Assembly (NCBI GenBank): GCA_030248065.1 | Contig: JASAMV010000842.1 | Coordinates: 19,842-83,841 of the forward strand | Source: Rhynchonema sp. JSB1_4 | Lineage: Eukaryota > Nematoda > Chromadorea > Monhysterida > Xyalidae | Direction of reading: 5' to 3' | Length of the DNA stretch: 64,000 bases | Part shown: positions 36,516 to 48,578 of the stretch, piece by piece | Layout: each line of letters starts with the position of its first letter | Position numbering within the stretch: position 1 is the first letter of the stretch | Notes under the pieces: generated by a model | Seen by the model: the letters and a program-made list of their open reading frames with translations, nothing else | What the model was told of the DNA's origin: nothing | Databases searched by the model: none | Made by a program: the position numbers and the translations under genes

Positions 36516-37464
36516 GAGAAGCACTCGTTTTTTTGACATTTTTAAAAAAAAATGCAATGGAAGAGAAAACATCCAATATCATTCAACTATTTTTGCGCAG
36601 CTGAAAAGCGGACAAAAAACTGCTACGAGTGTGCAACTTTCAGCACCGAATGTAGTTTATCGGCTGAGATCCAATTGGATTGACATTTATTTTTTCAGCG
36701 TTTTTCATTTTTAAAATTTCCCAAAAAATGCAAACCGAGCACCTTTAAATTGAAATTACTGAAAGTATACTTAAATTTGGAACGCCAAACTTGGTGAGCA
36801 TTCCTAAACATGTTGTGGCATTGATTTCCCATCAAAAAAACCATATCCAAAATTTCAGTTTTGTGAACCGTAGTTTGCGATTCTTACCACCCCACGCTCT
36901 TAAAATAATGCGGTGATTCAAGACCAACGTGGTAGGTTACGGTAGGTACTGTATGTGGCTCTTCGACTGCCACGTCGCGTTTACGGTAGCAAGCTCATTT
37001 ATCCTCATGCAGTGTTTGTGCTGTGATAGATTTCTTGTAAGTAGGTTACTGTCGCCTGACCATCATTTTTTATGGGAAATCAATAATCAAGGTATCCATC
37101 GTCTAGCAGTACAGTATTGATTGGCTTTCTTGGTCCTGTTAAATCAGTGTGAGGCTTCGCTCAATGGTACACATACGCCAGTTTTATCTTTCCATCAATC
37201 AATCAAATATGGTCTGTCATTGTTCATAATCATATTTTGCTTGTATATCTGTATAAAACACAATTATCACATAATCATTGCTTCGATTGTTGCTTGAGTA
37301 TTTCCACATACAGTATTTACCTGGCATAAAAGTTATATTACCTGCAACAATTCTCAGAAGAAACTCAAAATTATGTATCGTTATTATTGGATAATATTTG
37401 TTCATTATGTAAATCTGGTGATTTTCGATATTCTGTTTTTATGTTCCTTTGTCGTTATTCATGT

Positions 37465-40400
37465 TTATTTTTCAGTTTTATCTTCGCTTTTACTGTCACT
37501 GTCGTGCTCATCGTCCGATTTGTCCTCTTCACTTTGTTCCTTTGGCTCCTCCTCTGGCTGCTCCTTGGTCGGCCCTTTACCCGCCACACTTTTCATCAAG
37601 CTTTTCGCCGCCGACATTAGGCCTTTTGACCTGCGCTTTTATTCGATTAATTCAAAAATGTTGGAAGGTGAAAGCAAACACGCGTTGAAACCAACTCTTT
37701 TGGTTTCTCTTTCGCTTTTGATGTCGTTGGTTTGTCTTTAGCCGGTATTTTGCCTTCTTTTGGTTGTTTTGGGGTAACTGAAACAATTCTCGGCCGTATT
37801 TAGGATGATCGTCTGTAAAGGATTGGACAAGAATTACGTACTTTTCTTGTTGATCCTGGCCAATATTTTCTTGTCCTTCTTGCGATTGTACCCGTATTCG
37901 CTCAGAAATTCTCGCTTGTCACGACCGGTGATTTCGAACACATCCACTTTCTGTGAAAAACGTCAAATCATGGGTCGGCAAAGATGACCATTAAAATCAA
38001 CAACAAAATCAAATCCAACATCGGTGTCAAACTGCACGCGAGCATTCGGGTCGACAGCATTTGCCTGTCCACCAGCTTCGGGGGGATTGGCGGCCAGCGC
38101 GTGTTGCATGGGAACCTGAACCCGAAGAAAGCAAGTTGTTTTTTCAAAAAAAAATGAACAAAATGCGAAAATATCGCACCTCAACCGCTGCCAACGCCTT
38201 GTCGTTGAATTCTTTCTTTTTGTGGTGCACGTATGCCCGACGCGATATTTGATCATCGGGCGAAATCGCCGGACGTTGCGCGCGCAGGGCAGCTTGCTAA
38301 AATTTGAGAAAAAAGAAAAAATTAATTAAAGCCCTTCTTAAAAGAAATAAAATAATTCAAATTAAAAGCGACAACAGCACACGAACCGACAGTGCCGCGC
38401 GTTGTTCAATGCGTTTGTTTTGATCGAGTCGAACTTTGCGTTTGTCCCAATATCGTTTCACATAAATTCCACCGCCGACACCCAGCCCAATCAAGGGCAG
38501 CAGAACGAGCACAATTACTATGTAGACAATGGGGGAGGTGCCGCCCTTTGAGGAATCATCGCCTTTCGGTTTACCGCTCGATTCGGTTGTTGAGGACTCT
38601 TGTGTGCCTTCGGATGAAGGTGAAGGCGAGGAGGATACTTGTGTGTTTGGTGTTGAGGCTGGTGTGGGTTTGGAAGACGGTGGTGTCTTTATTGTGACTG
38701 GTGGTGGGGGTGGTGGTGTTTGTTTTGTACTTTCTGATGATGTGGATGTAAATGGCGTCGTGGGCACTGTTTTTGGCTTTGTTGTTGTTTTCTTAGCTGT
38801 TTCGTTTGCAGTAGTAGTAGAGCACGTTTGGCACGGTTTGATTTCATTTTCTTTCATGATGCATGTATTATCGTTTGCCGGTTTAGCAACAACCTGCGCG
38901 TGTTGTGCACAGGGTGGGCAAAAAACGTTTTTTTTTAAAAATCGTTTTTTAAAAAAAAACGTTTTTTTTTAAAAAACGTTTTTTTTAAAACGCTCAGATG
39001 ACCAAAATATGCCCCCAAAAAAATTGGAAAACGCTCATGTTGGGAAGAAAACGTGGTTAAATGAAGTCATTCTATGTGTTCTGAGGCAAAATAAACAGGT
39101 TTCAACCCTTTTCTAGCGAGTTGCTAAGATCCCATATCAGACCCGCATCGTGGGACCAACTTTGGCCGGGGTCATCACTGAAAGTCAAACTCCGTATATC
39201 GACGTATCTCGACAAAGTAAAAATTGGTCGAAAATTTTTTGAAAAAAATGGGACAAAAAATTGATTTTCCTTGATGATCAGGGTACTTTCCCTGAAAAAT
39301 CAGGGAAAATCAAGGAAATTCAGGATTTAAAAAAACGAAAAACGACCCAGGCGTTTTTTTTTAAAAAAACGTCGTTTTTTTAAGAAAAAACGCCGTCGTT
39401 TTTTTGCCCAACCCTGGTTGTGCAAGGTTAGGCCTTGAGAGATCGTTGTTTTTCTTCAAATTTAGCCTGGTGCCATCAAGTGCTCAGATGTAAACAAATT
39501 TGACATCAATCGGTTGATGCTTATACCGTAAGTGACAGTGCGGCGTTCTATGCAAGCATCATGGTGTGTTCCGAAGCTCATTCCGACCGGTAAGGTCGAT
39601 CTCGAAAGCTACACCATACGATTAATTCTGAATGTGAGTTGCATTTTGTTCATGAATGACGCACGCACCTTCTGTACTTCCGTCTTGCACATATTTTTGC
39701 ATTCTTTTATTGTAGCTGCGTAGATGCACTCAAGAACATCGAGTCGTATCCTACCGCCAGGTTCAACCCCTTTACTTCTGAAAAAAAGACATATTGATGA
39801 TAAGACAAAGTACGAGTTAATCTGAGATGTTTGATCTTAGACTGCCGTTGCCGTATTGAGACCACAACCTAACGTCTGTTGCAAACAGACTAAATCTGAG
39901 ACCACAAGTTCATATTTGTTGAACCTGTGTGTGAAGTGAATCTCTGTTTGCGAACAAGTATTCCTTATCTCTCAAAAGACTTGAGAGTTCACTTCAGGTC
40001 TAATTTCGAAGGGTATGTTGCACTCACAGCGCCGAACTGTTCAGCGTAATTCCCACATATGCAGGAATTATTGCCGCCAAGGAAATGTTTTTGATCTTCC
40101 AACCTGAAATACAATTTCTTACAGAACGTTTGTACGTTCTTATGCAAAAAATAAATAATCGATAACCTACCGTGTTCTTCATTGTTGGTGGGAACCAACC
40201 CAGACGGAGCAAGTTCAAGTTCGACTGCTGTTATGGAATTTGCGCATCCTCTTGTAAATGTAAGTGTCTTCTGGTTCCTATAATCAGACAGGGACGAATG
40301 CAGGTTTGCAGGTTTGAATGCTGCAGGCACATTCCCATGCCGGACACATATTTCCCGTCATGTCTAGGTTGCGGCTTGCTACGGCTTTCTTTCCTCACTA

Positions 40401-40574
40401 TAGGTTCCACGAGCCTGTTGACTGCACGAACCTCGCGACATTTTTTTCATACTTCTCGGGGCTTGCGTTCTCCAGCTTGACCGTCACATCTTTGCGTGTG
40501 CCGGTTTTATCGATATCCGCACTGGCAATTGTAACTATGCATTCTGAAAAATGCTGGCTCAACATTTGTGCCTC
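37465..40574 (-). CDS. Single-pass membrane protein with mucin-like stalk and acidic cytoplasmic tail
   Basis: Phase-matched exons 40574-40432, 40277-40171, 40103-40028 and 39777-39669 encode an extracellular domain (SQHFSECIVTIASADIDKTG, FTRGCANSITAVELEL, ISLAAIIPAYVGITLNSS, CIYAATIKECKNMCK). A further exon starting at 39608 is likely. Exon 38893-38387 has PCQTCSTTT, a Ser/Thr/Pro-rich stalk with PPPPPP, and a transmembrane helix (PIVYIVIVLVLLPLIGLGVG) followed by basic residues. Cytoplasmic exons 38296-38180, from 38115, 37950-37842, 37777-37692 and about 37635-37465 end in an acidic SEEDKSDDEHDSD tail. AATAAA overlaps the stop. Joins around 39540-38893 and near 37990 are uncertain. An exon near 41202-41148 may lie upstream; the signal peptide was not found. 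Family not recognised. Confidence 0.65.
38910..39416. mobile_element. hAT-like element with CAGGGTGGGCAAAAAACG ends
   Basis: A 507-bp element. Left end CAGGGTGGGCAAAAAACG, right end CGTTTTTTTGCCCAACCCTG, perfect 8-bp duplication (gttgtgca at 38902-38909 and 39417-39424). Runs of aaaaaacg/cgtttttt occupy both flanks. It inserted about 10 bp from the acceptor of exon 38893 of the membrane protein gene. Confidence 0.88.
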
Positions 40575-40630
40575 CTGAATTTGCATTTAACGTTGTGAAC
40601 TTAAAAAAAATCTTTGTGCATGAAGAGGGA

Positions 40631-40978
40631 TCTGTGGTGAATGAAATAAGTTGTTAATTGCAAATAAAAATCGTCCAATTATATAGTCTTCAGGATGTGC
40701 TTTTCGTTTTTCAAAACCCTACACAGCTCGCACAATGTTTTACATGCACAACATGCGCAAGGCAGCCATGCCACAGCGCACACACAACGACAACACAGCA
40801 ATGTTTCAGCTGGCAAGCTTTGTTGTGGGTGTGCGCATGGAAAGGCTGCCTTGCGCATGTTGTGGTAAACATTGTATGAGTTGTGTAGGGTTTTGAAAAA
40901 CGAAAAGCACACCCTGAACACCAGATAATTAGACGATTTTTATTTGCAATTGACAACCTATTTCATGTACCACAGATG
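40631..40978. mobile_element. Palindromic MITE with arms of about 170 bp
   Basis: Left arm (gatctgtggtgaatgaaata, then tgcaaataaaaatcgtc, then gtgcttttcgtttttcaaaa) is matched in reverse complement by the right arm. The centre is near 40805. The end motif gcatctgtggtgaatgaaat recurs at 59825. Located just upstream of the membrane protein exons. Confidence 0.75.
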
Positions 40979-41202
40979 CCAAAAGCTACAGGAGTAAAAG
41001 CGTGCTTCAAAAAGGCTTGCTTTTTTGGAGTGTTTCGTTTATCATTTTATCACACGTGGTGTCTCGTACAATGCTTTACATTTCGTTTAACAGAGAAACG
41101 TGTGGGTATAAAACTCTGAAAATATCTTAGATGGGATTACCTTCTGTTTTGCACACGCCGGCCTCAAACTTTTTTTCATTTTTCCTCCATCTGTGAAAAT
41201 GT

Positions 41203-42483
41203 GTGGGCTCCGTGAAACCAGGGTTGGAATAAAAAAAGTAAAATTTTTTTTGTAAATTTTTTTAAAAAAAGGTTGGCCACTTTTTTTATTTTAAAATTTT
41301 AAAAACTAGGTATCAAGTGTGCAATAATCTTTAACAGTAACGACTTATAGCCAAATATTTTATCCAGGCTGGCGTGGCTGCAGCAGCCGGACCATGGGGT
41401 TGAAGTCTTTAAACTCGTCTAGATTGTTGGACTGTGCGTTTATCTGACTTTCTCGCTTCCAATGCAATGCAATACGTGGCTTATTTACATCACATTTCCA
41501 TCAATGGATGCAACTATGCAGTTTAGGGGCAAGTTTTAGGTCTTTTTCGACCTGTCACGCCGCTATCTAAGTGTTTTCAAATTTAAAAACCTTATTTTCT
41601 GGTACTTTCAAAAATGCTCTATTTTTCTATTGCATTTTCATTTCTGCAGCACAAAGCGCGGCCTCAAAATTTAGAGACAAACTTGTGTTCTCGAAAAATA
41701 GGGCCGATTTTTGGAACGTTTCGCACCCTCACCGAGTGAAGCAATGCATTGAGCGACTGAAGTTCTCTTGATAAGTTATCCAGAAGCTGTTGTAATCCTA
41801 TCCACGTGTTACTTGACCTTCAACTCATTTGGGGGTTTCTGCACCAGTCGTTTCAAGTTGTAAAAAAAATTTCTGGAACGAACAGTCGCTCTACCAAGAG
41901 ATAGCGAATCTCTAAGGAGCTTAACATTTGTGCGTGACATATGCTGTCACAGTGAATTCCAACGATGTGTAACACTGTGCTGTGTTGCCCTTCCTTCGGT
42001 TGTGTCCCGAGCCCTTTAAGCGGAATAGAACTCACCAACATTATTGCCGTAACCATGCCCTTGCAATATCGAGACCACAATGACAACGCATACGCCAACC
42101 TGACAATTGGAGTGTGTGCGCATTTTAATAAAAACCAAGAAAATGTTTTTTCCTATGCAATCGAAACTGATTGTTTGTGTTTCAAACAATTTGGCACGTA
42201 TTGCTTGCCGTACGTGGCGAGGCAATTTATTTTTGAATCTTGGCAACGTGGCATGCGAACTATGGTATGGTCTTGGCAAGGTCTCATCATCCAAAAACAA
42301 CCGAAATGGTACTTATGTGTCAATGCCAGAAAAGCGAAATTCTGCACATATCACGCGAAACATTCAATCGCCTTGACACCTCTTTGATAAAGCAGTTTGC
42401 CCGAATGCGCAGGAACAACTTTTGCTGGCCCGCGGCGGTTAGGTGGTGAAATGTTTATGTCGTATAGGTGGTGGGGATCCACG
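41203..42483. other. Intergenic, no gene recognised
   Basis: Contains a lone CAGGGTTGGAATAAAA end at about 41220 without a matching right end. Overlapping frames at 41965-42450 on both strands lack family motifs. Confidence 0.4.
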
Positions 42484-43284
42484 CTAGTGTGTGTTCAGGG
42501 AACCACCTCGCGTATCAGCCGTTACTATCCTTCTGTCAGGTCTAGACGACAGAACGATTTCCACCGGACTAGACATTATCGACGGGCGTTTTACGCCCCC
42601 TTCGAAATGACCCAATCGGAGATTGTAGTCAGCCATTCGCAACTCTCCTTCAGGTTCAAAGTACGGATACTTCACGATAGGTTCGTACTGCACATCACAT
42701 TCGCGTTCAGTGTGTTTGGGACCTCCAGTGGCATTCGCAGGCGTGCCACAGCCTGTATAATCGTATTGTCTGCTCGTACAGTCTTCAACTGAGGCATCAT
42801 GCCACAGGGTGTGCGTCTTCTTGACTGGCACTACGCGCGTGGTCACACGAAAAGTGTGTGGCGGTGCTGGATAGTCAAGTTCGGGTAAGTCGAAATACCG
42901 TGTGCGTTTGCAGAGCGAATTTTCAAGCGCATTCGGCATTGACAACATCGGGTCCTTATTCCGACACAAATCGTCAAATAATCCACTCGTCACGAGTTCG
43001 GATCCCTCTTTCAGTGGCATGCCCGGACGGTGGCGGTCTAAACCGTATGGTAGCACTCGTACGGGCACTTTGGCATCGAGCATCACGCCTATTTCATCGA
43101 GCAATCGAAGCGTCTTGGCGGATCTCGGTGACCGTGCTTTCTCGATCTCATACAATCTGAGAGCCACGGCGGTATACCGGCTATCATAGTCGCACGGCGG
43201 AAACTGATCGAGCGACATCACGTTCAGATATCCCGCGATTTGGGAAGCAAGCAATCGGTCATGGGGTAATTCGTACGGGTACAA
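42484..43284 (-). CDS. Intronless ORF of about 266 codons, unknown
   Basis: The frame is open from about 43329 to the stop at 42484 and overlaps the end of the next ORF by about 10 nt in the -1 frame. There is no ATG near its 5' end. The sequence is ordinary globular protein in composition, with stretches such as YPYELPHDRLLASQIAGYL, LRLYEIEKARSPRSAKTLRL and VEDCTSRQYDYTGCGTPA. No domain is recognised. The length without introns contrasts with all host genes here. It may be the 3' half of one ancestral ORF continuing from 43320-43931 after a frameshift, or be expressed by frameshifting. Confidence 0.55.
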   Translation of the reverse strand: MYPYELPHDRLLASQIAGYLNVMSLDQFPPCDYDSRYTAVALRLYEIEKARSPRSAKTLRLLDEIGVMLDAKVPVRVLPYGLDRHRPGMPLKEGSELVTSGLFDDLCRNKDPMLSMPNALENSLCKRTRYFDLPELDYPAPPHTFRVTTRVVPVKKTHTLWHDASVEDCTSRQYDYTGCGTPANATGGPKHTERECDVQYEPIVKYPYFEPEGELRMADYNLRLGHFEGGVKRPSIMSSPVEIVLSSRPDRRIVTADTRGGSLNTH

Positions 43285-43319
43285 CCATTTCGACAGATGA
43301 TCAATGTACTGATGCGTGG

Positions 43320-43931
43320 TTAATACGACTCAACCACGTGTTCATGCAGTTTCCAGGGTCCGCCTAGCTCGACTGCATTCAACCAGTATGTTTGCCACGA
43401 CATTTGGCTTACCTGGTCATCGAGTTCGTACGTCGTGTACATATCAATCGCGTGCGGTCTGATCGCTTCAGACTCAGACTGATATCTCTCACGGACTCGC
43501 GTATGTCCGGTTCCTGTATCCGAATGAACGTAACGGACCTGACGCGCCGACTGCGCTTGTCCGGCTTCTGCTTTCCAGTACTCGTGGTGAACCTGCTGCG
43601 CCGATCGCGCTTGTCCAGCGTACGCACTCATGTGGCCCGATTGGCCGTCTGACTGGTCCGAATGACCATAACTGCGGCCCGACTGACCGTCGGTTCGGCT
43701 CGACTGCTGGTCTTCCGAATCACCGTCGGCCTGTTTCACTGGCTGGCTTCCGCGATCCGAGTGATCGCTAGCCTGCTCTGGTAATCGGCCCGAACGATCC
43801 CGTTGATCGGTGGCCTGTGGGTCCTCAAGGCTAAACGTCTTGCCCGACTGACCTTTCCGTTTGCCCGAATGATCTTGTCGGTTGCCCGAATGGCTGTTGT
43901 GATCATCGGCGGATGTGGGTTGGCGCCACAT
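43320..43931 (-). CDS. Intronless hydrophilic Ser/Gln/Gly/Asp-rich ORF, unknown
   Basis: ATG 43931 (MWRQPTSADDHNSHSGNRQD) is the first in-frame ATG of this open stretch. The N-terminal two thirds is low complexity with repeated QSG(R/K) and HSD motifs, such as GKRKGQSGK and DGQSGRSYGHSDQSDGQSG. The C-terminal part is globular (QMSWQTYWLNAVELGGPW, LHEHVVESY). The layout, a charged disordered head and a compact tail, is common in structural proteins of mobile elements, but no family is recognised. Sequence just upstream (43945-43985) is duplicated at 44074-44118. Confidence 0.55.
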   Translation of the reverse strand: MWRQPTSADDHNSHSGNRQDHSGKRKGQSGKTFSLEDPQATDQRDRSGRLPEQASDHSDRGSQPVKQADGDSEDQQSSRTDGQSGRSYGHSDQSDGQSGHMSAYAGQARSAQQVHHEYWKAEAGQAQSARQVRYVHSDTGTGHTRVRERYQSESEAIRPHAIDMYTTYELDDQVSQMSWQTYWLNAVELGGPWKLHEHVVESY

Positions 43932-44529
43932 TCTGGAGTCAGCAATCAACGTGCGAATCAATCAAGCTTCGTCGATATCTGATCTGAAAACTGCAAAAGC
44001 TGGAAGTCCAGTCAGGTTAGGTTAGGTACATAGGTTTATAAATGATACGTGCAATAGGACGTACTCACAAACCTCAACCAACGTGCGACTCAGTCAAGCT
44101 TCGCTGATTTATTGGCCTGGAGACGAACAACCTTTTTCCAATAGTAGGTCAACTGTGGGTATAGGCGGATAAGACTTTGATCAGTAACTAAGAAAAGTGG
44201 TAATTGCTTATATAGGTTTTGGGACGTAGTGCCTAAGGATTCATCACACACACACACAAGGTATGGATTATAAAAACAAGAAAGTTACGATACGCAAAAT
44301 ATGCAAATTTACCATACGACACACGCAACACGGAGAGACGTAATCTCTCAATAGAGCGATCGCTAATCGCATAATAGAGACGGTTCTCGTAACACAGTCA
44401 CGTATAGGGACATGAACCGAACTGTTCATTTACGTGAGTTGACTCGTCCGCAAGCGCGGTGCTTTCCGGACTGAGTTCAAACCGACCAATCAAAGTACCG
44501 GTGTACTTATGTCCCTCGACTGTGTTTCC

Positions 44530-44784
44530 TCACGTGTTGTATTCCGAACGATATCGGATGAATGCGCGTTCGCGTAACGCTAACCATGAAGATTCATGGA
44601 TATCTTCTTGCTTATACAGTAAGCGTTTTAAGACTCGAAACCCCTGCTGTGCGTGCGTGAGCGCCAACACGCAACGGGTTAAGCGCCTGGTGAAGTGCAA
44701 GGAAAGATGAGCATTTTTACATTGATATGCGATGATCATGTTCACGTCCTGTCCCAGCAATTCGTTCTCTGACTCGCTGCTCAA
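44530..44784 (-). CDS. Small intronless ORF, about 84 codons, unknown
   Basis: The frame runs from about 44784 (non-ATG; first ATG at about 44736) to the stop at 44530. It contains LTRRLTRCVLALTHAQQGFR-like helical, basic sequence and SSWLALRERAFIRYRSEYNT. It has the same strand and intronless style as the two ORFs at 42484-43931. No family is recognised. Confidence 0.35.
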   Translation of the reverse strand: MSSESENELLGQDVNMIIAYQCKNAHLSLHFTRRLTRCVLALTHAQQGFRVLKRLLYKQEDIHESSWLALRERAFIRYRSEYNT

Positions 44785-45142
44785 AATATATGTTATAAAC
44801 GGCGTTAAAATTTATTCCGTGCCAGCAGAAAAGAAATCTATGATTATCTTATGTTTTTTACATCAAATTAGTTAGCTTTGTTCGACCTAGGTATGTTTAA
44901 ATGAAGATTCTCAAAACAAATTTCTGTTGTCGAGATTAATACTGTCTTCTAATTTAATCGATTATATTAATTTTGTTTTGAGACACCGGAATGGGAAATA
45001 GCTATTATCACACATGGCTTTTATTTTAAACTCAGCAAAAATAGGGATAGCTACGTTAAAGCATATTACTGCTTGCAAGTGACATTGTGCAGATGAAATT
45101 ACTACAGTATTTTTCACATCGTTTGCTCAAGTTTGCATTACT

Positions 45143-47785
45143 CTACAGATATGCTGGGCATTGTTCTTTGACGCATGTCTTCACTTCTTCAGCAGGGCAG
45201 TTGAGCTCCGCAATTGGGTTGTCGGCTGTCGTGAGCTGCAAGCATGTAAAGACAAGCGTAAGCCAACGTGACTGTGGACGCCGCTTTCTATGTATGTACA
45301 CGAGTTGTGCAAACTGCCCAACTGTGCAAGTGACAGGTATTTACAGCAAGCATACTCACGCGTTCGCGCAACTGTTTGCCTTCGCCGCAACTGACTGCGC
45401 ACCGCCCCCATTGACCCCAATCACCAGCCGTGATGCACTGTTCCGTCTGCGAGCCAAACTGGCACTCAGCCGGTGGAGGCGTCACGTCGGTAACGTTCAT
45501 CTGTAGATGCAGATATGAGAAATAAACGCCTCTAGAATTGTTGATAAAGGTAAACAGACGGCACCTTGAACATGCGTGTCCTCGTGCCATTGCCACACGT
45601 CTCCGAGCACTGCGACCACTCTTGCCATTCACCTGCTTCGACACACGACGCACTCTCTTTAGCGGGACAACTCTCTGGATCTGGGTTGTCTGCGCGCTGG
45701 AATACAATACAGTGCTTCTGCTTAGAGAATGCTAAACAGAGTTATTCGACACCACACCAATATGTTCTCAAACAGGTGTCAGACCCACGGATCAACACAA
45801 CAATTGTCCAAAAAGATTATCCATCGACTCACGCGTTTTCGTCCCTTCACTCCAACTCCGCATGTGACGTTGCACGACGACCACTCTCCCCAGTCGCCGA
45901 TGCTGCTGCACTTCACGGTCTCGGATGCAGGGCAGTGGTCAAGATGGACTTTCTGCAACGTGGTTGTCGTCTGGTAGATCACTCACTTATCTCCATGTAC
46001 CGCTCAAAACAGTGTTTGGCATTGTCCAGAACGATCTTACGCGCGATCGAGTCTTGGTCCCTTCACCACACGTATTTGAGCACGGTGACCATTTTGCCCA
46101 GTCTTCTGCTGCGCGGCAGTCCTTTGTCTCCACGGATTTGCAGTTGTTGCCACCGGCAAGCACCTGCGTGAACAACTTTTGGTCATCATCGAGTTTGATT
46201 GTACTACTCCGATTGTATCTACTCTTGCCATGTCATTTTAAACTTGTCATTCCAGCCAGCTCTATTTCACAAGTAAGTTCTGGAACACTAGCACAATCGC
46301 ATCCCAACCTTGCGAGTACGCGTCTTTTCTCCCATTTCGTCGCAGCCGCCTTGGCATTCGCCATATATTCCCCAGTCAAGGAAGACGCAGTGCTTCACTG
46401 GGAAGAGCGTGGGTCCCGTCCAGCTCACCCAGCTGCATTGAATAGTATACTTGAGAGAGACTCACTAGGCACAGAATCGTTGAAGATCTGCTGAAGTCCA
46501 CTCACCCATCGAGAGTACCGAACTGAACTTTTTTGTCCTCATCCTCCCACACATGGAGGAGGTCGATCTGCCACGAATCCTTATACTTCGGGCCTTTCCT
46601 TTGCAACGTCATGTGCGTGATGGTGCCAATTCCTTTGAAACTTCCACCCAATCGGAACGTGTTGAGAGCACCTCTATAACACAATGATGGCACAGAAATT
46701 TACTGCCAATCTGGATGACAGTTGACATTCGAGATTGAAGCATGTGTCCCGCTAACTCCTGGCCGCCAAGAGTCTATAGGCGCTCTCATATTAGGGCGAC
46801 CGTAGGTTAAATCCGGAATCCGGAAACCGGAAATAATGTGCATACAAAAATACAAAACATTTCCGGAAATATTTCCATTAAACGCATTATTTTTGCGCGT
46901 AAATTTCCACGTTTTCCGGAAAATATTTCCGGCTTCCGGTTTCCGGATTCAACGCAAGTCCGCTCTAACGTGCTTGTGAACAACTATTGACAGCGTGTGC
47001 GCAATGGACCAAAAAATAGTGGACCAAACCGGTTGAAGTTGTTGTATCCGAAGAAGGGAAGCCACCCGGTGCACCCATCGATCGGTTTGCATTTGTCGTG
47101 CGTCAGCTCCGTTTCACCGATGCATCCATTCGTGCCGCAGATGTTGGCGTAGATGTCGGCATCCGTGCCGTCTCCGATCGTTTTGTGGGTGCGCACTTGG
47201 ACGTAGATGTAACCTGATGCCAGCGGTGTGATTATAGGGGTTATACCCTGTTTTGGGTTCCGGAATAACTTTTTTGTGAGGTACCTATGAGCGCCCTGAC
47301 GTATCATAATCAAGCTTTTACCCAGCCAGCACAAAACGCATTACATGGCGCGACAGAAAAAGATGTACTAACCTGCTTAATATTGATAAACATACTTGAG
47401 GTGTGAACGCCCCCTTGCTTTTAACCAACGGTAAATGTGCAACAAAGAACAAAATCTTAGGGCATTTTGCTCATATTCTTAGAGCACTCAAAAAATTCTG
47501 CTAGAAATTATGAAAACTCTGGCCGTGTCAAACTGATGGACCAAGACCCCCGAGCCACATCTTATGTGGAATTTTTTATTTTTTAGTTGTGTACGCGAAG
47601 CTTCCCGAAATTTCAGATATCAACGTGTGAAGCAGTCAGTACTCTAGTGCCATAGTACTTCAGGAAGCACGCGCTCGAATGTGCAATCCTCTTACACGTG
47701 TTGTGAAATGAAATCAACCTTCTGCCAACATGGCACCGATGAGCAGGAGCGCAGAGAAGCGAGCAAATCCTTGGAGCATGGCCAT
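45143..47785 (-). CDS. Secreted PLAT plus thrombospondin type 1 repeat protein, 397 residues
   Basis: Nine exons: 47785-47719, 47213-47025, 46671-46506, 46432-46309, 46163-46041, 45970-45833, 45717-45565, 45500-45360 and 45235-45143. All phases close. A signal peptide (MAMLQGFARFSALLLIGAML) is followed by a PLAT/LH2 domain (YIYVQVRTHKTIGDGTDADI, LGGSFKGIGTITHMTLQRKG). Five thrombospondin type 1 repeat heads follow: DWGIYGECQGGC, DWAKWSPCSNTCGEGTKTRS, DWGEWSSCNVTCGVG, EWQEWSQCSETCGNGTRTR and DWGQWGRCAVSCGEGKQLRE. Each repeat is split by a phase 0 intron at the same place, after the R-x-R. The last exon closes with EVKTCVKEQCP. Extracellular matrix or lumenal binding protein by analogy; a ligand is not predictable. 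ATG 47779 is an alternative start. Confidence 0.88.
46806..46955. mobile_element. Palindromic MITE with TCCGGAAACCGGAA ends
   Basis: Left aatccggaatccggaaaccg, then gaaata, mirrors the right tatttccggcttccggtttc, then cggattcaac. About 150 bp with AT-rich centre, in intron 2 of the PLAT-TSR gene. No target duplication was defined. Confidence 0.6.
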
Positions 47786-48508
47786 GATTGATGACTTTGT
47801 GAGAGGTCGTCTCTGAGGATTGCGCAAAAGCGATAGATTCAAATAAAACGATTTGCGCAGAAGTTGAAAAAACTATGGGCAGAGAGTTACGGTAACGACG
47901 CGTGTCATGCAGCGGAATGAAACATGTTTTTCTGATTGTACTGTACAGTATTAGGTGTGAATACAGCAGCCCAACAATGCCACACGGAATATGCGTTGCG
48001 GCACGTGGCCAACTGATCTAAAGACTCATGTTATACGAAACCGTGTTCAAAAGATGTAAAACAAGCCACGCAGCGTTAGTGGGGCTACGGTCCCTGTGAT
48101 GATGTGGAATCACGTGTTATTCTCATTCTACTGTGGATGTGAATACAGTAACACGGCAGTGCCACATGGGATGCGTCGCGGCACGTGGCGAGCTGATCTC
48201 AAGTTTCTCGTCATATGAATCGTCTTCAGAAGATGTAAAACAAGCCACGCAGCGTTAGTGGGGCTACGGTCCCTGTGATGATGTGGAATCACGTGTTGTT
48301 CTCATTCTACTGTGGATGTGAATACAGTAATACGGCAGTGCCACATGGGATACGTCGCGGCACGTGGCGTGCTGATCTCAAGTTTCTCGTCATATGAATC
48401 GTGTTGAGAAAATGTAAAACTAGCCACGCAGCGTTAGTAGGGCTACGGTCCCTGTGATGATGTGGAATCACGTGTTATTCTCATGTCGACTTGCGACCAC
48501 CAAACAAT

Positions 48509-48578
48509 GTTCCTGAGAGGACTCGAACCTCCGACCTCCCAACCGGTCAGGCGCTCTATCCAACTGGGCTACAGGAAC
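48509..48578 (-). tRNA. tRNA-like sequence in satellite, copy 1
   Basis: A 70-nt minus-strand sequence with perfect acceptor pairing (GTTCCTG/CAGGAAC), A box TAGCCCAGTTGG and B box GGTTCGAGTCC. The D stem has one mismatch (GCCC/GAGC). The anticodon arm pairs at only three of five positions and the total is short for a nuclear tRNA. Probably a tRNA-derived pseudogene with intact internal promoter; no anticodon is assigned. Confidence 0.5.

Larger units (their letters stand above)
35014..37464. other. Intergenic with foldback repeat
   Basis: Outside the inverted repeat and tRNA-like sequence listed separately, only short frames are present. About 36925-37150 contains short GGTAGGT-type repeats. 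No gene is supported. Confidence 0.4.
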
